A stretch of DNA of 64,000 bases from Paraburkholderia sp. BL21I4N1 (GCF_002973525.1 NZ_PVEN01000008.1:284506-348505), one strand, 5' to 3'; shown: positions 52,635-62,786, numbered from the stretch's first letter. The notes: a model not told the origin generated them from the sequence alone. Made by a program: numbers and translations.

Positions 52635-55600
52635 TGTTCGTAACACGGGTTGTGAAGCTGATGGTGTCGCGGGCGTGGTGGCTGTGTGTGTGGCTATGCG
52701 TCGAAATTGCGCTGGTTGTCGCGCTGATCTGGAGCGTGGGGCCGCTGCTGGCGATCGGCGCGACGCGTCCGCTGGAGAGTGCGGCCGCAAGGGTGTGGCT
52801 GATTGCATTCGTGCTGTTGGCCGGGTGTGCACGGCTGGTTTGGCGGATGCGCGCAAACGTGAACGATGCGGGTGCGGGTGCGGGTGCGGGTGCGGGTGCG
52901 GGTGCGGGTGCGGGTGCAAGTATCGGCACACAGGACGGTGCCCCGGTTGTCGAATTGCGCGCCCGTTTTCTCGAAGCGCTGTACCTGCTGCGCCACGCAA
53001 ACCCAACGACTGGCAAGCTCACGTCATGGCTCGATACCGTCACCGGTCAGTACGCGTATCGATTGCCATGGTATCTCGCGGTCGGCAGCCACGACTCGGG
53101 CAAGACCGCTGTACTGGTCCACGGCGGACTCGATCTGTCGACCGCCGAGCAAGCGGGGCGCGCCGCCGCCGGCCGCGTCGAACCGACCCAGCAATGCGAC
53201 TGGTGGTTCAGCAACCACGCGGTGCTCGTCGATACACCGGGCCACTATCTGGAAACCGCCGACGATACCCAGCGGCGCGACGCCGAGTGGCGCACCCTGC
53301 TCGCGTTGCTTCGCAAACATCGGCCGCGCCAACCGCTCAACGGCGTGCTACTGACCGTCGCAATAGACACGCTGCTCGCGCTGAGCGAGGCCGAACGCAT
53401 GGCCTACGCGACGCGTCTGCGCAAGCCGCTGCAATCCATGCGGGCGTTGCTCGACATGCAGGTCCCGATCTACTTGTGTTTCACCCGAATGGATCGCCTG
53501 AGCGGTTTCATCGAGTACTTTTCCGCGCTGAATCGCGAGGGCCGCGAGCAGGTCTGGGGCGCGACCTTCCCACTCGATGAAACCGCCACAGCGTCCAACA
53601 GCGTCATCACTCGATTCACCGACGCATTCGACAAACTCGCACAGCGTCTGACCGAAGGCTTGCGCGACGTCGTGAGCGCCGACCCCGATCTCGATAGCCG
53701 GGCGCTTGCCTATCTATTCCCGCAGCAGTTCGCGAGTCTGCGCGACGTGCTCGGCGGTTTCTGCTCGACGCTGTTCCAGACTTCGCACCTGGAAGCCAAC
53801 CTGGTCGCGCGCGGCATCTACTTCACCAGCGCCTTGCAGAGCGGGCCGGCGATCGACCGGATTCTGGCGCCGGTCGGACAACACTTGGGCACGGCAATGA
53901 CGTCACCCGCGTCCGCCACCCGTCGCAGCAGTCAGAGCTACTTCCTGAAGCAACTGCTGCACGAAGCCGTCTTTGCCGATGCCGGTTTCGCCGACGCGAG
54001 CCGCGCAACGCTGCGGCAACGTCTGATCGCCCATACGGCGCTTGCGGTGACGAGCGTGGTCCTGCTGCTGGCACTGCTAGTTGGCTGGACGATCAGCTAT
54101 TCGAACAACCGTGCCTATCTCGACGAAGTCGGCGCGCACGTCGCCGCGTTCAATCAGCAGGCCCGCCAGCCGATCACGTTGCCGGCCGGTGCGTGGGTGC
54201 CGCTCGCGCCGATGCTCGACACGGTTCGAAACCTGCCCCGCAGTGAGCGCTTCGACATCGATGCACCGCCGGCCTTGCGCTACGGACTCGGTCTTTACTC
54301 CGGCGCAAAAATCGGCGAAGCCAGCGAGACGATCTATCGCCGCGCGCTCGACGACAAGCTGCTGCCGCAAGCGGCAGCGCGTCTCGAAGCGCTGCTGTCC
54401 AACGCCCCGCCCGACGATGCGGAATATGCGTACGACGCGCTCAAGGCCTATCTGATGCTTCACGACGCCGCTCACTACGACGGCGGCTTTGTCGCCGCAT
54501 GGTTGATCCTCGACACGCAAACGTCTTTGCCTGCCGGCACCACACTCGATGAACGCGCACGCCTGGAAGCGCACCTCAAGCGGCTCTTCGAAGCGCGCGC
54601 GGTCGCGTCGCCGTTTGCGCTCGACGCGGCCCTGGTGAGCCGCGTGCGCGAACGGCTCGCGCACGATTCGTTCGCTCAGCGCGCTTACCATCAGTTGCGC
54701 CGCGAGCTGTTGCACACGCCGCGCGCCGCACCGGTCACGGTCGTCAGCGCGGGTGGCCCGCAAGCCGCGCTCGTGTTCCGGCGCATCAGCGGCAAACCGC
54801 TCAGCGACGGCATCGACAGTCTGTATACGTATCGAGGCTATTGGGACGTCTTCGACAAACGCGTCGCTGGCGCCACCGCGCAACTGCGCAGCGAAGAGCC
54901 CTGGGTGCTCGGTATCGACGCCGCGCCCACCGTCGACAACCCGCGCCTCGCGCTCGAAGTCCGGCGCGCGTACTTCAACGACTACATCGAAGTCTGGGAT
55001 GCCTATCTCAACGACTTGACGCTGGTGGATAGCAAGTCGATAGCACAAAGCACGCGAATCGCACGCACGCTGTCGGCGCCGGATTCGCCGCTCAGACAAT
55101 TCCTGCAAGCCGCCGCGCGTGAGACGAATCTGTCGCGAAACGCCTCCTCGACCGAGCAGCGGCCCGCGGCGGATCGCCTGCAACAACACCTCGGCGACGC
55201 CCGGCAATCGCTCGCGGCGATGTTCGGCAACGCTGCGCCCGAGGCGTCGCAAGCGGCCAGCAACGACCGCCCCGAAGCCGTGGTCGATGCGCATTTCGAA
55301 CCACTGCGCCGCCTCGTCACCGCGTCCGCCGGAGACGCAGCCGGCACAGTACCGTTCGACGGCAACCTGCACGTAGTCGATGAGTTGTACGGCTATCTGA
55401 CGTCGGCGAGCGCGGCGCTCAACAGCGGCAATGCGCCGCCGCCAACCGACGTCTTCGACAAACTGCAGGCCGACGCCGGGCGCATGCCGATGCCGTTGCG
55501 CAAGATGTTCGGCGACCTGTCGCAAAACGGTTCGGCGCAGATCGGCGGCGCGCTGCGCGCCAATCTCGCACAAGACGCCCAAGGCGGCATAGGCCGGCTG

Positions 55601-56251
55601 TGCCGGCACATGATCGCCGGGCGCTATCCGTTCGCGCGCAACGCCACCCGCGAAGTCGCGCTCGACGATTTTTCGAAACTGTTCGCGCCAGGCGGCTTGA
55701 TGGACAGCTTCTTCCAGAAAAATCTGGCGTCGCAAATCGACGTCAGCGGAAACCGCTGGCGTTTCAGGCGCGACGCGACCGGTGCCGCCTCGGGCAACGC
55801 CCCGCTGGCCGACTCGTTCCAGAATGCCGACATCATCCGCACGGCATTCTTCCCCAGCAATGCCTCGACACCGGCGTTGCAGTTCGAGTTGACGCCGCTC
55901 GAACTGGATCCGGGGATCGCACAGTACACGCTGGACGTCGACGGCCAAACGATCCGCTACGCGCATGGTCCGCAACTGCCCACCACGGTGAAATGGCCGA
56001 GCCCCGGCGGTGCCGGCCAGGTCAGTCTGCAGATCAGCACGTCAGGAGGCGCCGACGGCCTGCAAACGCAGGGACCGTGGGCGCTGTACCGTCTGCTCGA
56101 CAAGGCGCGCATTGCACCGGGCGCGACGCCTGAGCACTTTGTCGCCACCTTCGACTTCAACGGCCGCAAGCTGTCTTTGCGTGTCATCGCCAACAGCAGC
56201 TACAACCCGTTCAGGTTGCCGCAAATGGACGCGTTCTCGTGTCCGTCTTAA
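52631..56251 (+). CDS. tssM: T6SS membrane complex protein TssM (IcmF)
   Basis: This is a 1206-residue inner-membrane protein. Two N-terminal transmembrane helices (about 15-43 and 52-72) are followed by an Ala-Gly repeat, a GTPase-like domain with Walker A GSHDSGKT (152-159) and DTPGHYLE, a third helix near residue 480 (VVLLLALLVGWTISYS), and a large periplasmic IcmF-type C-terminal part that binds TssJ. ATG 52631 overlaps the tssL stop (ATGA). The Ala-Gly run is coded by a GGTGCG hexanucleotide repeat. Confidence 0.93.
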   Translation: MMFVTRVVKLMVSRAWWLCVWLCVEIALVVALIWSVGPLLAIGATRPLESAAARVWLIAFVLLAGCARLVWRMRANVNDAGAGAGAGAGAGAGAGASIGTQDGAPVVELRARFLEALYLLRHANPTTGKLTSWLDTVTGQYAYRLPWYLAVGSHDSGKTAVLVHGGLDLSTAEQAGRAAAGRVEPTQQCDWWFSNHAVLVDTPGHYLETADDTQRRDAEWRTLLALLRKHRPRQPLNGVLLTVAIDTLLALSEAERMAYATRLRKPLQSMRALLDMQVPIYLCFTRMDRLSGFIEYFSALNREGREQVWGATFPLDETATASNSVITRFTDAFDKLAQRLTEGLRDVVSADPDLDSRALAYLFPQQFASLRDVLGGFCSTLFQTSHLEANLVARGIYFTSALQSGPAIDRILAPVGQHLGTAMTSPASATRRSSQSYFLKQLLHEAVFADAGFADASRATLRQRLIAHTALAVTSVVLLLALLVGWTISYSNNRAYLDEVGAHVAAFNQQARQPITLPAGAWVPLAPMLDTVRNLPRSERFDIDAPPALRYGLGLYSGAKIGEASETIYRRALDDKLLPQAAARLEALLSNAPPDDAEYAYDALKAYLMLHDAAHYDGGFVAAWLILDTQTSLPAGTTLDERARLEAHLKRLFEARAVASPFALDAALVSRVRERLAHDSFAQRAYHQLRRELLHTPRAAPVTVVSAGGPQAALVFRRISGKPLSDGIDSLYTYRGYWDVFDKRVAGATAQLRSEEPWVLGIDAAPTVDNPRLALEVRRAYFNDYIEVWDAYLNDLTLVDSKSIAQSTRIARTLSAPDSPLRQFLQAAARETNLSRNASSTEQRPAADRLQQHLGDARQSLAAMFGNAAPEASQAASNDRPEAVVDAHFEPLRRLVTASAGDAAGTVPFDGNLHVVDELYGYLTSASAALNSGNAPPPTDVFDKLQADAGRMPMPLRKMFGDLSQNGSAQIGGALRANLAQDAQGGIGRLCRHMIAGRYPFARNATREVALDDFSKLFAPGGLMDSFFQKNLASQIDVSGNRWRFRRDATGAASGNAPLADSFQNADIIRTAFFPSNASTPALQFELTPLELDPGIAQYTLDVDGQTIRYAHGPQLPTTVKWPSPGGAGQVSLQISTSGGADGLQTQGPWALYRLLDKARIAPGATPEHFVATFDFNGRKLSLRVIANSSYNPFRLPQMDAFSCPS
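52871..52918 (+). repeat. GGTGCG hexanucleotide tandem repeat inside tssM
   Basis: Seven perfect GGTGCG units (52871-52912) are followed by one variant GGTGCA and preceded by a degenerate GATGCG. They code an alternating Gly-Ala run between the second transmembrane helix and the GTPase domain. Copy changes would keep the frame. Confidence 0.95.
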
Positions 56252-56280
56252 AGCTGCTCGCTTCTCAGGACGTTTATTCC

Positions 56281-56913
56281 ATGCCTTCTTCCAGCCGTCA
56301 GTTGATATCAGAAGATCACCCGTTCGAGCCCGAAACATCGACCTCGCTGCAGTTACACGATCTGCTCGATACCCCGCTGGATCCACTCGCGTTATTCGAT
56401 GCGCCGGCAACGAAGTGGTCGAACACGCGATGGAGCGACGCGAACGTTCCCGACCTCTTCGCCGACCTCGCTGCAGCGCCGCCCGGCGCTTTCGACGTAT
56501 CACGTACGGACAGTGCACCCGGTCACGCCATCCGCGACCATGTGGCGGAATTCGACGGTCATCTGCGACTAAAGATCGACGCACCGATAGCGGAGACGAA
56601 GCGGTATGGCTCCGCCGCGCAGCGAACCGACTATGCCGATGCATTCGGCCGGCTATACGACGCGTCGGCCTGCGTCGTGCGCGTTGCCGTGCCGAATTAC
56701 GGCGGCAAGGCTCACGCGCGGAGCGAACCGGCACACCAGGCAACGATCGACGGCGGCAGACCCACCGACGACGCCGCCGTGCTCGCCCACGCCTTTCTCG
56801 ACGGCGCCGGCGTCTCCCGCGACGCCGCCGCCGAGGCCGGCTTCACCCCGGAATTCATGCACACACTAGGAACACTGGTACGCAAGCTCAAACAACCTGC
56901 TGGCCAAAATTAG
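56281..56913 (+). CDS. T6SS-associated protein similar to the TagH C-terminal domain, no FHA domain
   Basis: This is a soluble protein of about 210 residues. The last 45 residues (VLAHAFLDGAGVSRDAAAEA, then FTPEFMHTLGTLVRKLK) resemble the start of the C-terminal domain of TagH/Fha proteins. An FHA domain is absent and the N-terminal half is not recognised. ATG 56281 is used, behind CAGGA (56266-56270); GTG 56239, overlapping tssM, is an alternative. It is the last gene of the T6SS run and may be a truncated TagH. Confidence 0.6.
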   Translation: MPSSSRQLISEDHPFEPETSTSLQLHDLLDTPLDPLALFDAPATKWSNTRWSDANVPDLFADLAAAPPGAFDVSRTDSAPGHAIRDHVAEFDGHLRLKIDAPIAETKRYGSAAQRTDYADAFGRLYDASACVVRVAVPNYGGKAHARSEPAHQATIDGGRPTDDAAVLAHAFLDGAGVSRDAAAEAGFTPEFMHTLGTLVRKLKQPAGQN

Positions 56914-57071
56914 CCGCTACCCACGCGATCGGGGCCGCCGCGCCGCGCAGCTATAACAACGCTTCCCCGCAGGGGGCGGCCGCCCCCGGCACCCACCCGG
57001 CCATGCCGCACAGAGCCGCAGCGGCCCCCTCTGCTATATTCTCTCCATCCTGTCCCTCTCCTTCACGACGC

Positions 57072-58376
57072 GTGGAACAACTTCCCCTATGGGCGCAGAT
57101 CGGCGCAGTTTGTCTGCTGCTCGTCTGCTCCAGTTTCTTTTCCATTTCTGAAACGGCGATGATGGCGCTCAACCGTCATCGCCTGAAGCACCTGGCTAAT
57201 CAGAACGTGCTCGGTGCAAAGACCACTCAGGGCCTGCTCGCGCGCACCGACCAGTTGTTGAGCGTGGTGTTGATCGGCAACAACCTGTTCAATACGATCA
57301 TTCCGGTGCTGACCACCTCGATCGCGCTGCACACGTTCGGCCGTAACAACCTCGTGCTCTCGATCGCGACCGGCATTGTCGCGTTCCTTATCATCGTGTT
57401 CGCGGAGATCACGCCGAAGATCGTCGGCGCCACCTTTCCGGAAAAGATCGCGCTGCCCGCCAGCCTGCTGATCGCGCCGATGATGCGTGTCGCGAAGCCG
57501 CTCGTCTGGTTCGTCAATCTGTTCGCCAACGCGATCCTGCGAGTGCTGCACATCAACACCAAGGGGGCGCACGATCAGCGCCTGTCCACCGAAGAACTGC
57601 GCACCATCGTGCTCGAATCGGGCAGCTTCATGCCCACCAAGCACCGCAGCATTCTGCTGAACCTGTTCGACCTCGAAAACATTTCCGTCGACGACGTGAT
57701 GATCCCGCGCCGACGCATCGAAGCGCTGGATTTCGACGCGCCGTTCGAACAGATCCTGCATCAACTCGAGACCTGCTATCACAACAAGCTGATCGTCTAT
57801 CAAGGCGACATTGACCGCGTGCTCGGCGTGCTGCACGTGCGCAAGACGCTGGCCGCGCTGCACAACCAGGAACTCGAGCGCGAGACGCTGCGCGAACTGC
57901 TCGCCGAACCGTACTTCGTGCCGAGCGGCACGCCCGTGTTCCAGCAACTGCAGTTCTTCCAGGAAAGCCGCCACCGCACCGCGCTGGTGGTCAACGAGTA
58001 TGGCGAACTGCAGGGCCTCGTCACGCCGGAAGACATCATCGAAGAACTGATCGGCGAATTCACCACGTCGATTCCGCGTAGCGCCAATACGCGCGGCGGC
58101 TGGAATGAGAGCGGCGAATGCATCGTGGCGGGCAGCATGCCGCTGCGCGAACTGAACCGCTGGCTGCAATTGACGCTGCCCACCGACGGCCCCAAAACGC
58201 TCAACGGCCTGATCCTCGAAATTCTCGAAGACATTCCGGACGGCGACGTCTGCGTGCAGATCGGCGACACCAAACTCGAAGTCATGCGCAGCGACGATCA
58301 GGCCATCCGCACCGTCAAGCTGTTCAAGCCGCCGGTGCGCGGTGCGGCCAAGGCCGTCAAAGCCACGCGCCTCTGA
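57072..58376 (+). CDS. HlyC/CorC (CNNM)-family transporter
   Basis: This 434-residue membrane protein has an N-terminal DUF21 domain with four hydrophobic segments (FFSISETAMMALNRHRLKHL is the family signature, about 22-41). A CBS pair follows (about 205-330, with TALVVNEYGELQGLVTPEDI), then a C-terminal CorC/HlyC FAD-like domain. Family members act in magnesium or cobalt efflux/homeostasis. The start is GTG 57072, giving the usual EQLPLWAQIGAV N-terminus; the open frame further upstream is a shadow of tssM and its neighbour. Confidence 0.9.
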   Translation: MEQLPLWAQIGAVCLLLVCSSFFSISETAMMALNRHRLKHLANQNVLGAKTTQGLLARTDQLLSVVLIGNNLFNTIIPVLTTSIALHTFGRNNLVLSIATGIVAFLIIVFAEITPKIVGATFPEKIALPASLLIAPMMRVAKPLVWFVNLFANAILRVLHINTKGAHDQRLSTEELRTIVLESGSFMPTKHRSILLNLFDLENISVDDVMIPRRRIEALDFDAPFEQILHQLETCYHNKLIVYQGDIDRVLGVLHVRKTLAALHNQELERETLRELLAEPYFVPSGTPVFQQLQFFQESRHRTALVVNEYGELQGLVTPEDIIEELIGEFTTSIPRSANTRGGWNESGECIVAGSMPLRELNRWLQLTLPTDGPKTLNGLILEILEDIPDGDVCVQIGDTKLEVMRSDDQAIRTVKLFKPPVRGAAKAVKATRL

Positions 58377-58504
58377 AACCGAAACAGAGCTTCGCACAGC
58401 GGCGCCGCGCGCACCATTAGCCGAATGGCCGAGTGGCAATAAGGCGATGCCCTGACCGATGATGACGCCGTCATGTTCTACAGGCGGCTCGTCACCGGTC
58501 TCTC

Positions 58505-59797
58505 ATGCAAGCATCCAGTCATTCCGCTGCGCCCGCTTCAGGGCAGTCAACATTCACTGGCGAAACCACGGCCAAAAGCAGGCCCACAAACTTTGCTGTC
58601 GATCCCGCCGCCAGTCTCGGCGACATCGACACCGCGCCGGCCGTTCGCCTCCTTACCGAAACGCTGCAGGAAGCCACCCGCCGCAATGCGTCGGATCTGC
58701 ATATCGAACCGTCGGAGCATGCGTGGCGCGTACGCTTGCGCATCGACGGCGTGCTGCATGAAACGTCACAGCCGCCCGCCCATCTGCGCGACGCGTTCAT
58801 CACGCGTGTAAAAGTGCTGGCGCGCATGGACATCGCCGAGCGGCGCGTGCCGCAAGACGGCCGGCTGCGAATCGCCACGTCGCCCGGACGCACCGAAGAC
58901 TATCGCGTCAACTCGCTGCCTACGCTGTTCGGCGAAAAGCTGGTGTTGCGCCGGCTCGACGCATTGCCCGCGGATCTATCGCTCGACTCGCTCGGCCTCG
59001 ATCCGCGCCAGCGCGCTACCGTCGACGCCGCGATCCGTGCGCCGCACGGCCTGATGCTGGTCACCGGTCCAACCGGCAGCGGCAAGACGCTGTCGCTGTA
59101 TTGCTTCCTGCAATTGCTCAACGACGCGTCACGCAATCTGTGTTCGGTCGAGGATCCGGCCGAAATCCAGCTAGCCGGCATCAACCAGGTCAGCGTGCGC
59201 GAGAAAGCAGGCCTCACCTTCGCCGTGGCGCTGCGCGCGTTTTTGCGTCAGGACCCGGACGTCATCATGGTTGGTGAAATCCGCGACGAAGAAACCGCCG
59301 ACGTCGCCGTGAAGGCCGCGCAAACCGGCCACCTCGTGCTGTCGACACTGCATACGAACGACGCCCCCGCAGCGATCGCACGTCTGATCGACATTGGTGT
59401 CGAGCCCTACAACCTGGCGGCCGCGCTGCGAATGGTGACGGCGCAAAGACTGATGCGTCGACTGTGCGCGGCGTGCCGGACACCCGCGCCGCACTCGGCC
59501 GCCGCGCTCCGGGCCGTGGGCTTCGCCGACGTTCAGCTCGACGGCTGGCAGCCATACACCGCCGCTGGTTGCGCGAAGTGCCACGGCATCGGCTACCGTG
59601 GCCGGATCGGCGTGCATCAGGTGATGCCGGTGTCGGAGCCCATGCGCGAACTGATCGTGGCAGGCGCCGGCACGCACGAACTCGCGCGGCTCGCTCAGTC
59701 CGAACAAGTGACTACGCTGCGTGATGCCGCATTGGCGCGCGTGCGCGACGGCACGACGAGTCTCGCGGAAGCCCTGGCCGCCACGGAGGTCGCATGA
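58505..59797 (+). CDS. pilB: Type IV pilus / type II secretion assembly ATPase
   Basis: This 430-residue AAA-type ATPase powers pilin polymerisation at the inner membrane. It shows Walker A GPTGSGKT (about 180-187), Asp box and Walker B (DPDVIMVGEIRDEETA), the His box (HLVLSTLHTNDA) and a Cys4 zinc site (CAAC and CAKC, about 335-375). It lacks the long N-terminal domain of most PilB/GspE proteins (usually over 550 residues). It overlaps pilC by four bases. Confidence 0.88.
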   Translation: MQASSHSAAPASGQSTFTGETTAKSRPTNFAVDPAASLGDIDTAPAVRLLTETLQEATRRNASDLHIEPSEHAWRVRLRIDGVLHETSQPPAHLRDAFITRVKVLARMDIAERRVPQDGRLRIATSPGRTEDYRVNSLPTLFGEKLVLRRLDALPADLSLDSLGLDPRQRATVDAAIRAPHGLMLVTGPTGSGKTLSLYCFLQLLNDASRNLCSVEDPAEIQLAGINQVSVREKAGLTFAVALRAFLRQDPDVIMVGEIRDEETADVAVKAAQTGHLVLSTLHTNDAPAAIARLIDIGVEPYNLAAALRMVTAQRLMRRLCAACRTPAPHSAAALRAVGFADVQLDGWQPYTAAGCAKCHGIGYRGRIGVHQVMPVSEPMRELIVAGAGTHELARLAQSEQVTTLRDAALARVRDGTTSLAEALAATEVA

Positions 59798-61026
59798 ATA
59801 CCGTCGTGCCGGCGCGGCCAGCGGCAACGGAACTGCGCTTCAAATGGCGCGCCGTCAACGCGCAGGGCACGCACAAGCGCGGCGCGCTAATCGCAGCAAA
59901 CGCCAGCGCCGCGCGCGCTCTGCTCAACAGGCGTGACAACCTGTTCATCATCGAACTCAAAGCGCATGGAGCGGCGCCCCGCCCCAAAACCCGTGCCGCG
60001 GATGTCACGCTGTTCACTCGCCAGCTCGGCAGTCTGCTGCGCGCCGGCTTGCCGCTCGCGCCTGCGCTCGATCTGCTGGCGCAAACCGGCGACGTTCGCC
60101 AGCAAGGCATGCCGCGTATCGTCGGCACGCTGGCACGCGACATTACGAGCGGCCTGCGATTTTCCGCGGCGCTGCAACGGCATCCGGCCCAATTCAGCGC
60201 GTTCTATTGCCAGCTCGTCGAGGTGGGCGAAGCCGCCGGCGCGTTAGCCACGGTACTGGGCCGCCTCGCCGACGACCGCGAGCGCGCCGCCGCACAGCGC
60301 GCCAAGGTGCGAGCCGCACTGACCTATCCGGGGGCGATCCTGCTGCTGGCCATGGCGATCACCAGCGCGTTGCTGGTGTGGGTCGTGCCGACTTTCAAAC
60401 AGATCTTCGACGGCTTCGGCGCCAGGCTGCCCGCGCCTACCCAGTTCGTGCTGGCGCTCTCGGCGGGTGCCGCGCGCTGGAGCGTGCCGGTCGTCGTCAT
60501 GTTGTTCGCCATGGGCTGGGCTGCGACGTTTCTGCTACGACGTTCCGAAGCGGCGCGCATACGCTTCGCGCGCGTGGCGCTGAGAATACCGGTCGCCGGT
60601 CCGCTGTTGAGCAGTCTGTGCGCAGCCCGCTGGAGTCGTGCGCTCGGCACGCTGCTGTCAGCCGGCACGCCGCTCGCCGACGCCTTCGACTCCTTGACGC
60701 ATGCCACCGGCAACGCGTTCTTCGACCGCGCCACCGTCGACATCGCCGCGCGGCTGCGTCGCGGTGAACGGCTCGCGGCGGCCATGCGCTCGGCTCGCTG
60801 TTTTGCACCGGAGATCGTGCAGCCCATCTCGGTCGCGGAGGAATCGGGCACGCTCGACACGATGCTGATCGACGTGGCATCGCTCAGCGATCGTCAGGTA
60901 GACGAAAAGATCGCCACGCTGGCGAGCCTGTGCGAGCCGTTGGTCGTCGTCGTGCTGGGTGCGCTGGTAGGCGGCCTCGTGATCGCCATGTATCTTCCCA
61001 TTATTCAACTCGGCAACGTGGTGTAG
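59794..61026 (+). CDS. pilC: Type IV pilus inner-membrane platform protein PilC
   Basis: This 410-residue GspF/PilC protein has two T2SSF helical domains (DVTLFTRQLGSLLRAGLPLA at about 70-90 and WSRALGTLLSAGTPLADAFD at about 280-300). It has three transmembrane helices, the last at the C-terminus (LVVVVLGALVGGLVIAMYLP). It recruits the PilB ATPase. ATG 59794 overlaps the pilB stop, so the two are translated together. Confidence 0.93.
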   Translation: MNTVVPARPAATELRFKWRAVNAQGTHKRGALIAANASAARALLNRRDNLFIIELKAHGAAPRPKTRAADVTLFTRQLGSLLRAGLPLAPALDLLAQTGDVRQQGMPRIVGTLARDITSGLRFSAALQRHPAQFSAFYCQLVEVGEAAGALATVLGRLADDRERAAAQRAKVRAALTYPGAILLLAMAITSALLVWVVPTFKQIFDGFGARLPAPTQFVLALSAGAARWSVPVVVMLFAMGWAATFLLRRSEAARIRFARVALRIPVAGPLLSSLCAARWSRALGTLLSAGTPLADAFDSLTHATGNAFFDRATVDIAARLRRGERLAAAMRSARCFAPEIVQPISVAEESGTLDTMLIDVASLSDRQVDEKIATLASLCEPLVVVVLGALVGGLVIAMYLPIIQLGNVV

Positions 61027-61053
61027 CATCGCAGCCGAATCCACTCTTTCGCC

Positions 61054-61995
61054 ATGCAGGCTATTCCTCCACTCGTGTCAGACACCTCTTCCAGCTTGCT
61101 TGCGGGCTTGCTGCCCGGGCACTTTGCCGCCGATCTGGGCTTCGCGTTCGGCAGCTTGCCGACCGGCTTGCAGTTCGTTTTCGCGGTCGTGTTCGGTCTC
61201 GTGATCGGCAGCTTCCTCAACGTGGTCGTGCATCGTGTGCCGATCATGCTGGAGCGTGCATGGCAAGCGGAGGTGCATGAAACCACCGGCGCGCCGCTCG
61301 AGGACGACACCCTGCCTGCCCGCTACAACTTGTGGGTGCCGCGCAGCGCGTGTCCGCACTGCGGCCATGTGCTCAGCGCGTGGGAGAACCTGCCCGTGCT
61401 GAGCTATCTGCTGCTACGCGGACGCTGCTCGGCATGCAAGACGCGCGTCAGTCCGCGCTATCCATTGCTCGAAATCGTCAGCGCCGCCTGCGCGGCCGGC
61501 ACGCTCGCGCTGTACGGCCCGACCGCCACGACGCTCGCCGCGTTTGGCCTGTGCGCGGCGTTGCTGGCTATGAGCGCCATCGATATCGACACGCACCTGC
61601 TGCCGGATTCGATGACGCTGCCGCTTTTGTGGGCAGGCCTGATCGTCAATTTCAACGGCATGTTCGCCAGTCTTCATGACGCGGTGCTGGGCGCGATCTT
61701 CGGCTATCTGACGCTGTGGCTCGTGCACTGGCTGTTCAAGCTGGTGCGCGGTGTCGAAGGCATGGGCTATGGCGATTTCAAACTGCTGGCCGCGCTCGGC
61801 GCATGGTTCGGTTGGGCCGCTCTGCCGCAGATCGTGTTGATCGCCGCGGTCAGCGGGGCGGTGGTCGGCCTCGCCGCCACCTGGCTTGGCCGCATGCGCT
61901 TCCAGGAACCGTTGCCGTTCGGACCGTTTCTCGCGGCGGGCGGCGCGGTTACGCTGTTCGTCGGCACACCGCTTTATCTCGCGCTGGGGGGCTGA
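61054..61995 (+). CDS. pilD: Prepilin peptidase / N-methyltransferase
   Basis: This 313-residue membrane aspartyl protease cleaves and methylates type IV prepilins and type II pseudopilins. It shows the N-terminal helix with GSFLNVVVHRVPIM, the zinc Cys pairs CPHCG and CSACK, and catalytic aspartates in DIDTHLLPDSMTLP and GYGDFK. About eight transmembrane helices are present. It lies 27 bp after pilC and 3 bp before coaE. Confidence 0.93.
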   Translation: MQAIPPLVSDTSSSLLAGLLPGHFAADLGFAFGSLPTGLQFVFAVVFGLVIGSFLNVVVHRVPIMLERAWQAEVHETTGAPLEDDTLPARYNLWVPRSACPHCGHVLSAWENLPVLSYLLLRGRCSACKTRVSPRYPLLEIVSAACAAGTLALYGPTATTLAAFGLCAALLAMSAIDIDTHLLPDSMTLPLLWAGLIVNFNGMFASLHDAVLGAIFGYLTLWLVHWLFKLVRGVEGMGYGDFKLLAALGAWFGWAALPQIVLIAAVSGAVVGLAATWLGRMRFQEPLPFGPFLAAGGAVTLFVGTPLYLALGG

Positions 61996-61998
61996 AGC

Positions 61999-62616
61999 AT
62001 GTTCGTCGTGGGACTGACTGGCGGTATCGGCAGTGGCAAATCGACCGTCGCGGACCTGTTCGCCGCGCACGGCGTGCCGCTCGTCGATACCGACCTGATC
62101 GCGCATCGCATCACCGCGCCGCACGGCATCGCAATGCCACAGATCGCGGCGGAGTTCGGCGCGGAGTTCGTCACGGCGGACGGCTCGCTCGACCGCGCTC
62201 GCATGCGCACGCTGGTATTCAGCGACGACAGCGCCCGCAAGCGGCTCGAAGGCATCACCCATCCGTTGATTCGCGCGGAGACCGAACGCGGGCAGCGCGA
62301 AGCACGCGGCCCTTATGTGATCGTCGTCGTGCCGCTGCTGGTCGAATCGGGTAGCTGGAAGACTCGCGTGAACCGCGTGTTGACCGTGGACTGCAGCGTC
62401 GACACGCAAATCTCGCGCGTCATGACTCGCAACGGCTTCAGCCGCGATCAGGTGCTGGCGATCATCGCCCGCCAAGCCACGCGCGAGGCGCGCCTCGCCG
62501 CCGCCGACGACGTGATCGGCAACGACGGCGCATCGCTCGACAGTCTGCGAGCGCAGGTCGACGCGCAGCATCGCGTGTATCTGTCGCTCGCCGCCGGGGC
62601 GTCGGCGCAAGTGTAA
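61999..62616 (+). CDS. coaE: Dephospho-CoA kinase
   Basis: This 205-residue enzyme of the last step of coenzyme A synthesis has the P-loop GLTGGIGSGKST at 5-16, VDTDLIAHRI with the CoA-binding Asp, and the LID segment RVMTRNGFSRDQ. Length is normal. The pilD-coaE-zapD-yacG order is conserved in many proteobacteria. Confidence 0.95.
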   Translation: MFVVGLTGGIGSGKSTVADLFAAHGVPLVDTDLIAHRITAPHGIAMPQIAAEFGAEFVTADGSLDRARMRTLVFSDDSARKRLEGITHPLIRAETERGQREARGPYVIVVVPLLVESGSWKTRVNRVLTVDCSVDTQISRVMTRNGFSRDQVLAIIARQATREARLAAADDVIGNDGASLDSLRAQVDAQHRVYLSLAAGASAQV

Positions 62617-62786
62617 GGCCCATTGAACTTTGCGGCATCGCGCGAGCCGAACGACGCAGAAAACTGCCCAAAACACGCCAAAAAAGTTGCGCAAGCTGTC
62701 AGGAAAAGTGCGAGATTGCTAGGGTAGTCTCACGGCATTAGAATGTTCTGCATTCCCGTCACCGACCACGCCCGAGGCGAGCCCGC

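Noticed and set aside
56972..56987. Perfect 16-bp GC palindrome (GGGGGCGGC centre) between the T6SS and CorC-like genes
   Set aside because: No T-run follows and such GC palindromes are common in this genome type; a terminator role is possible but not supported.
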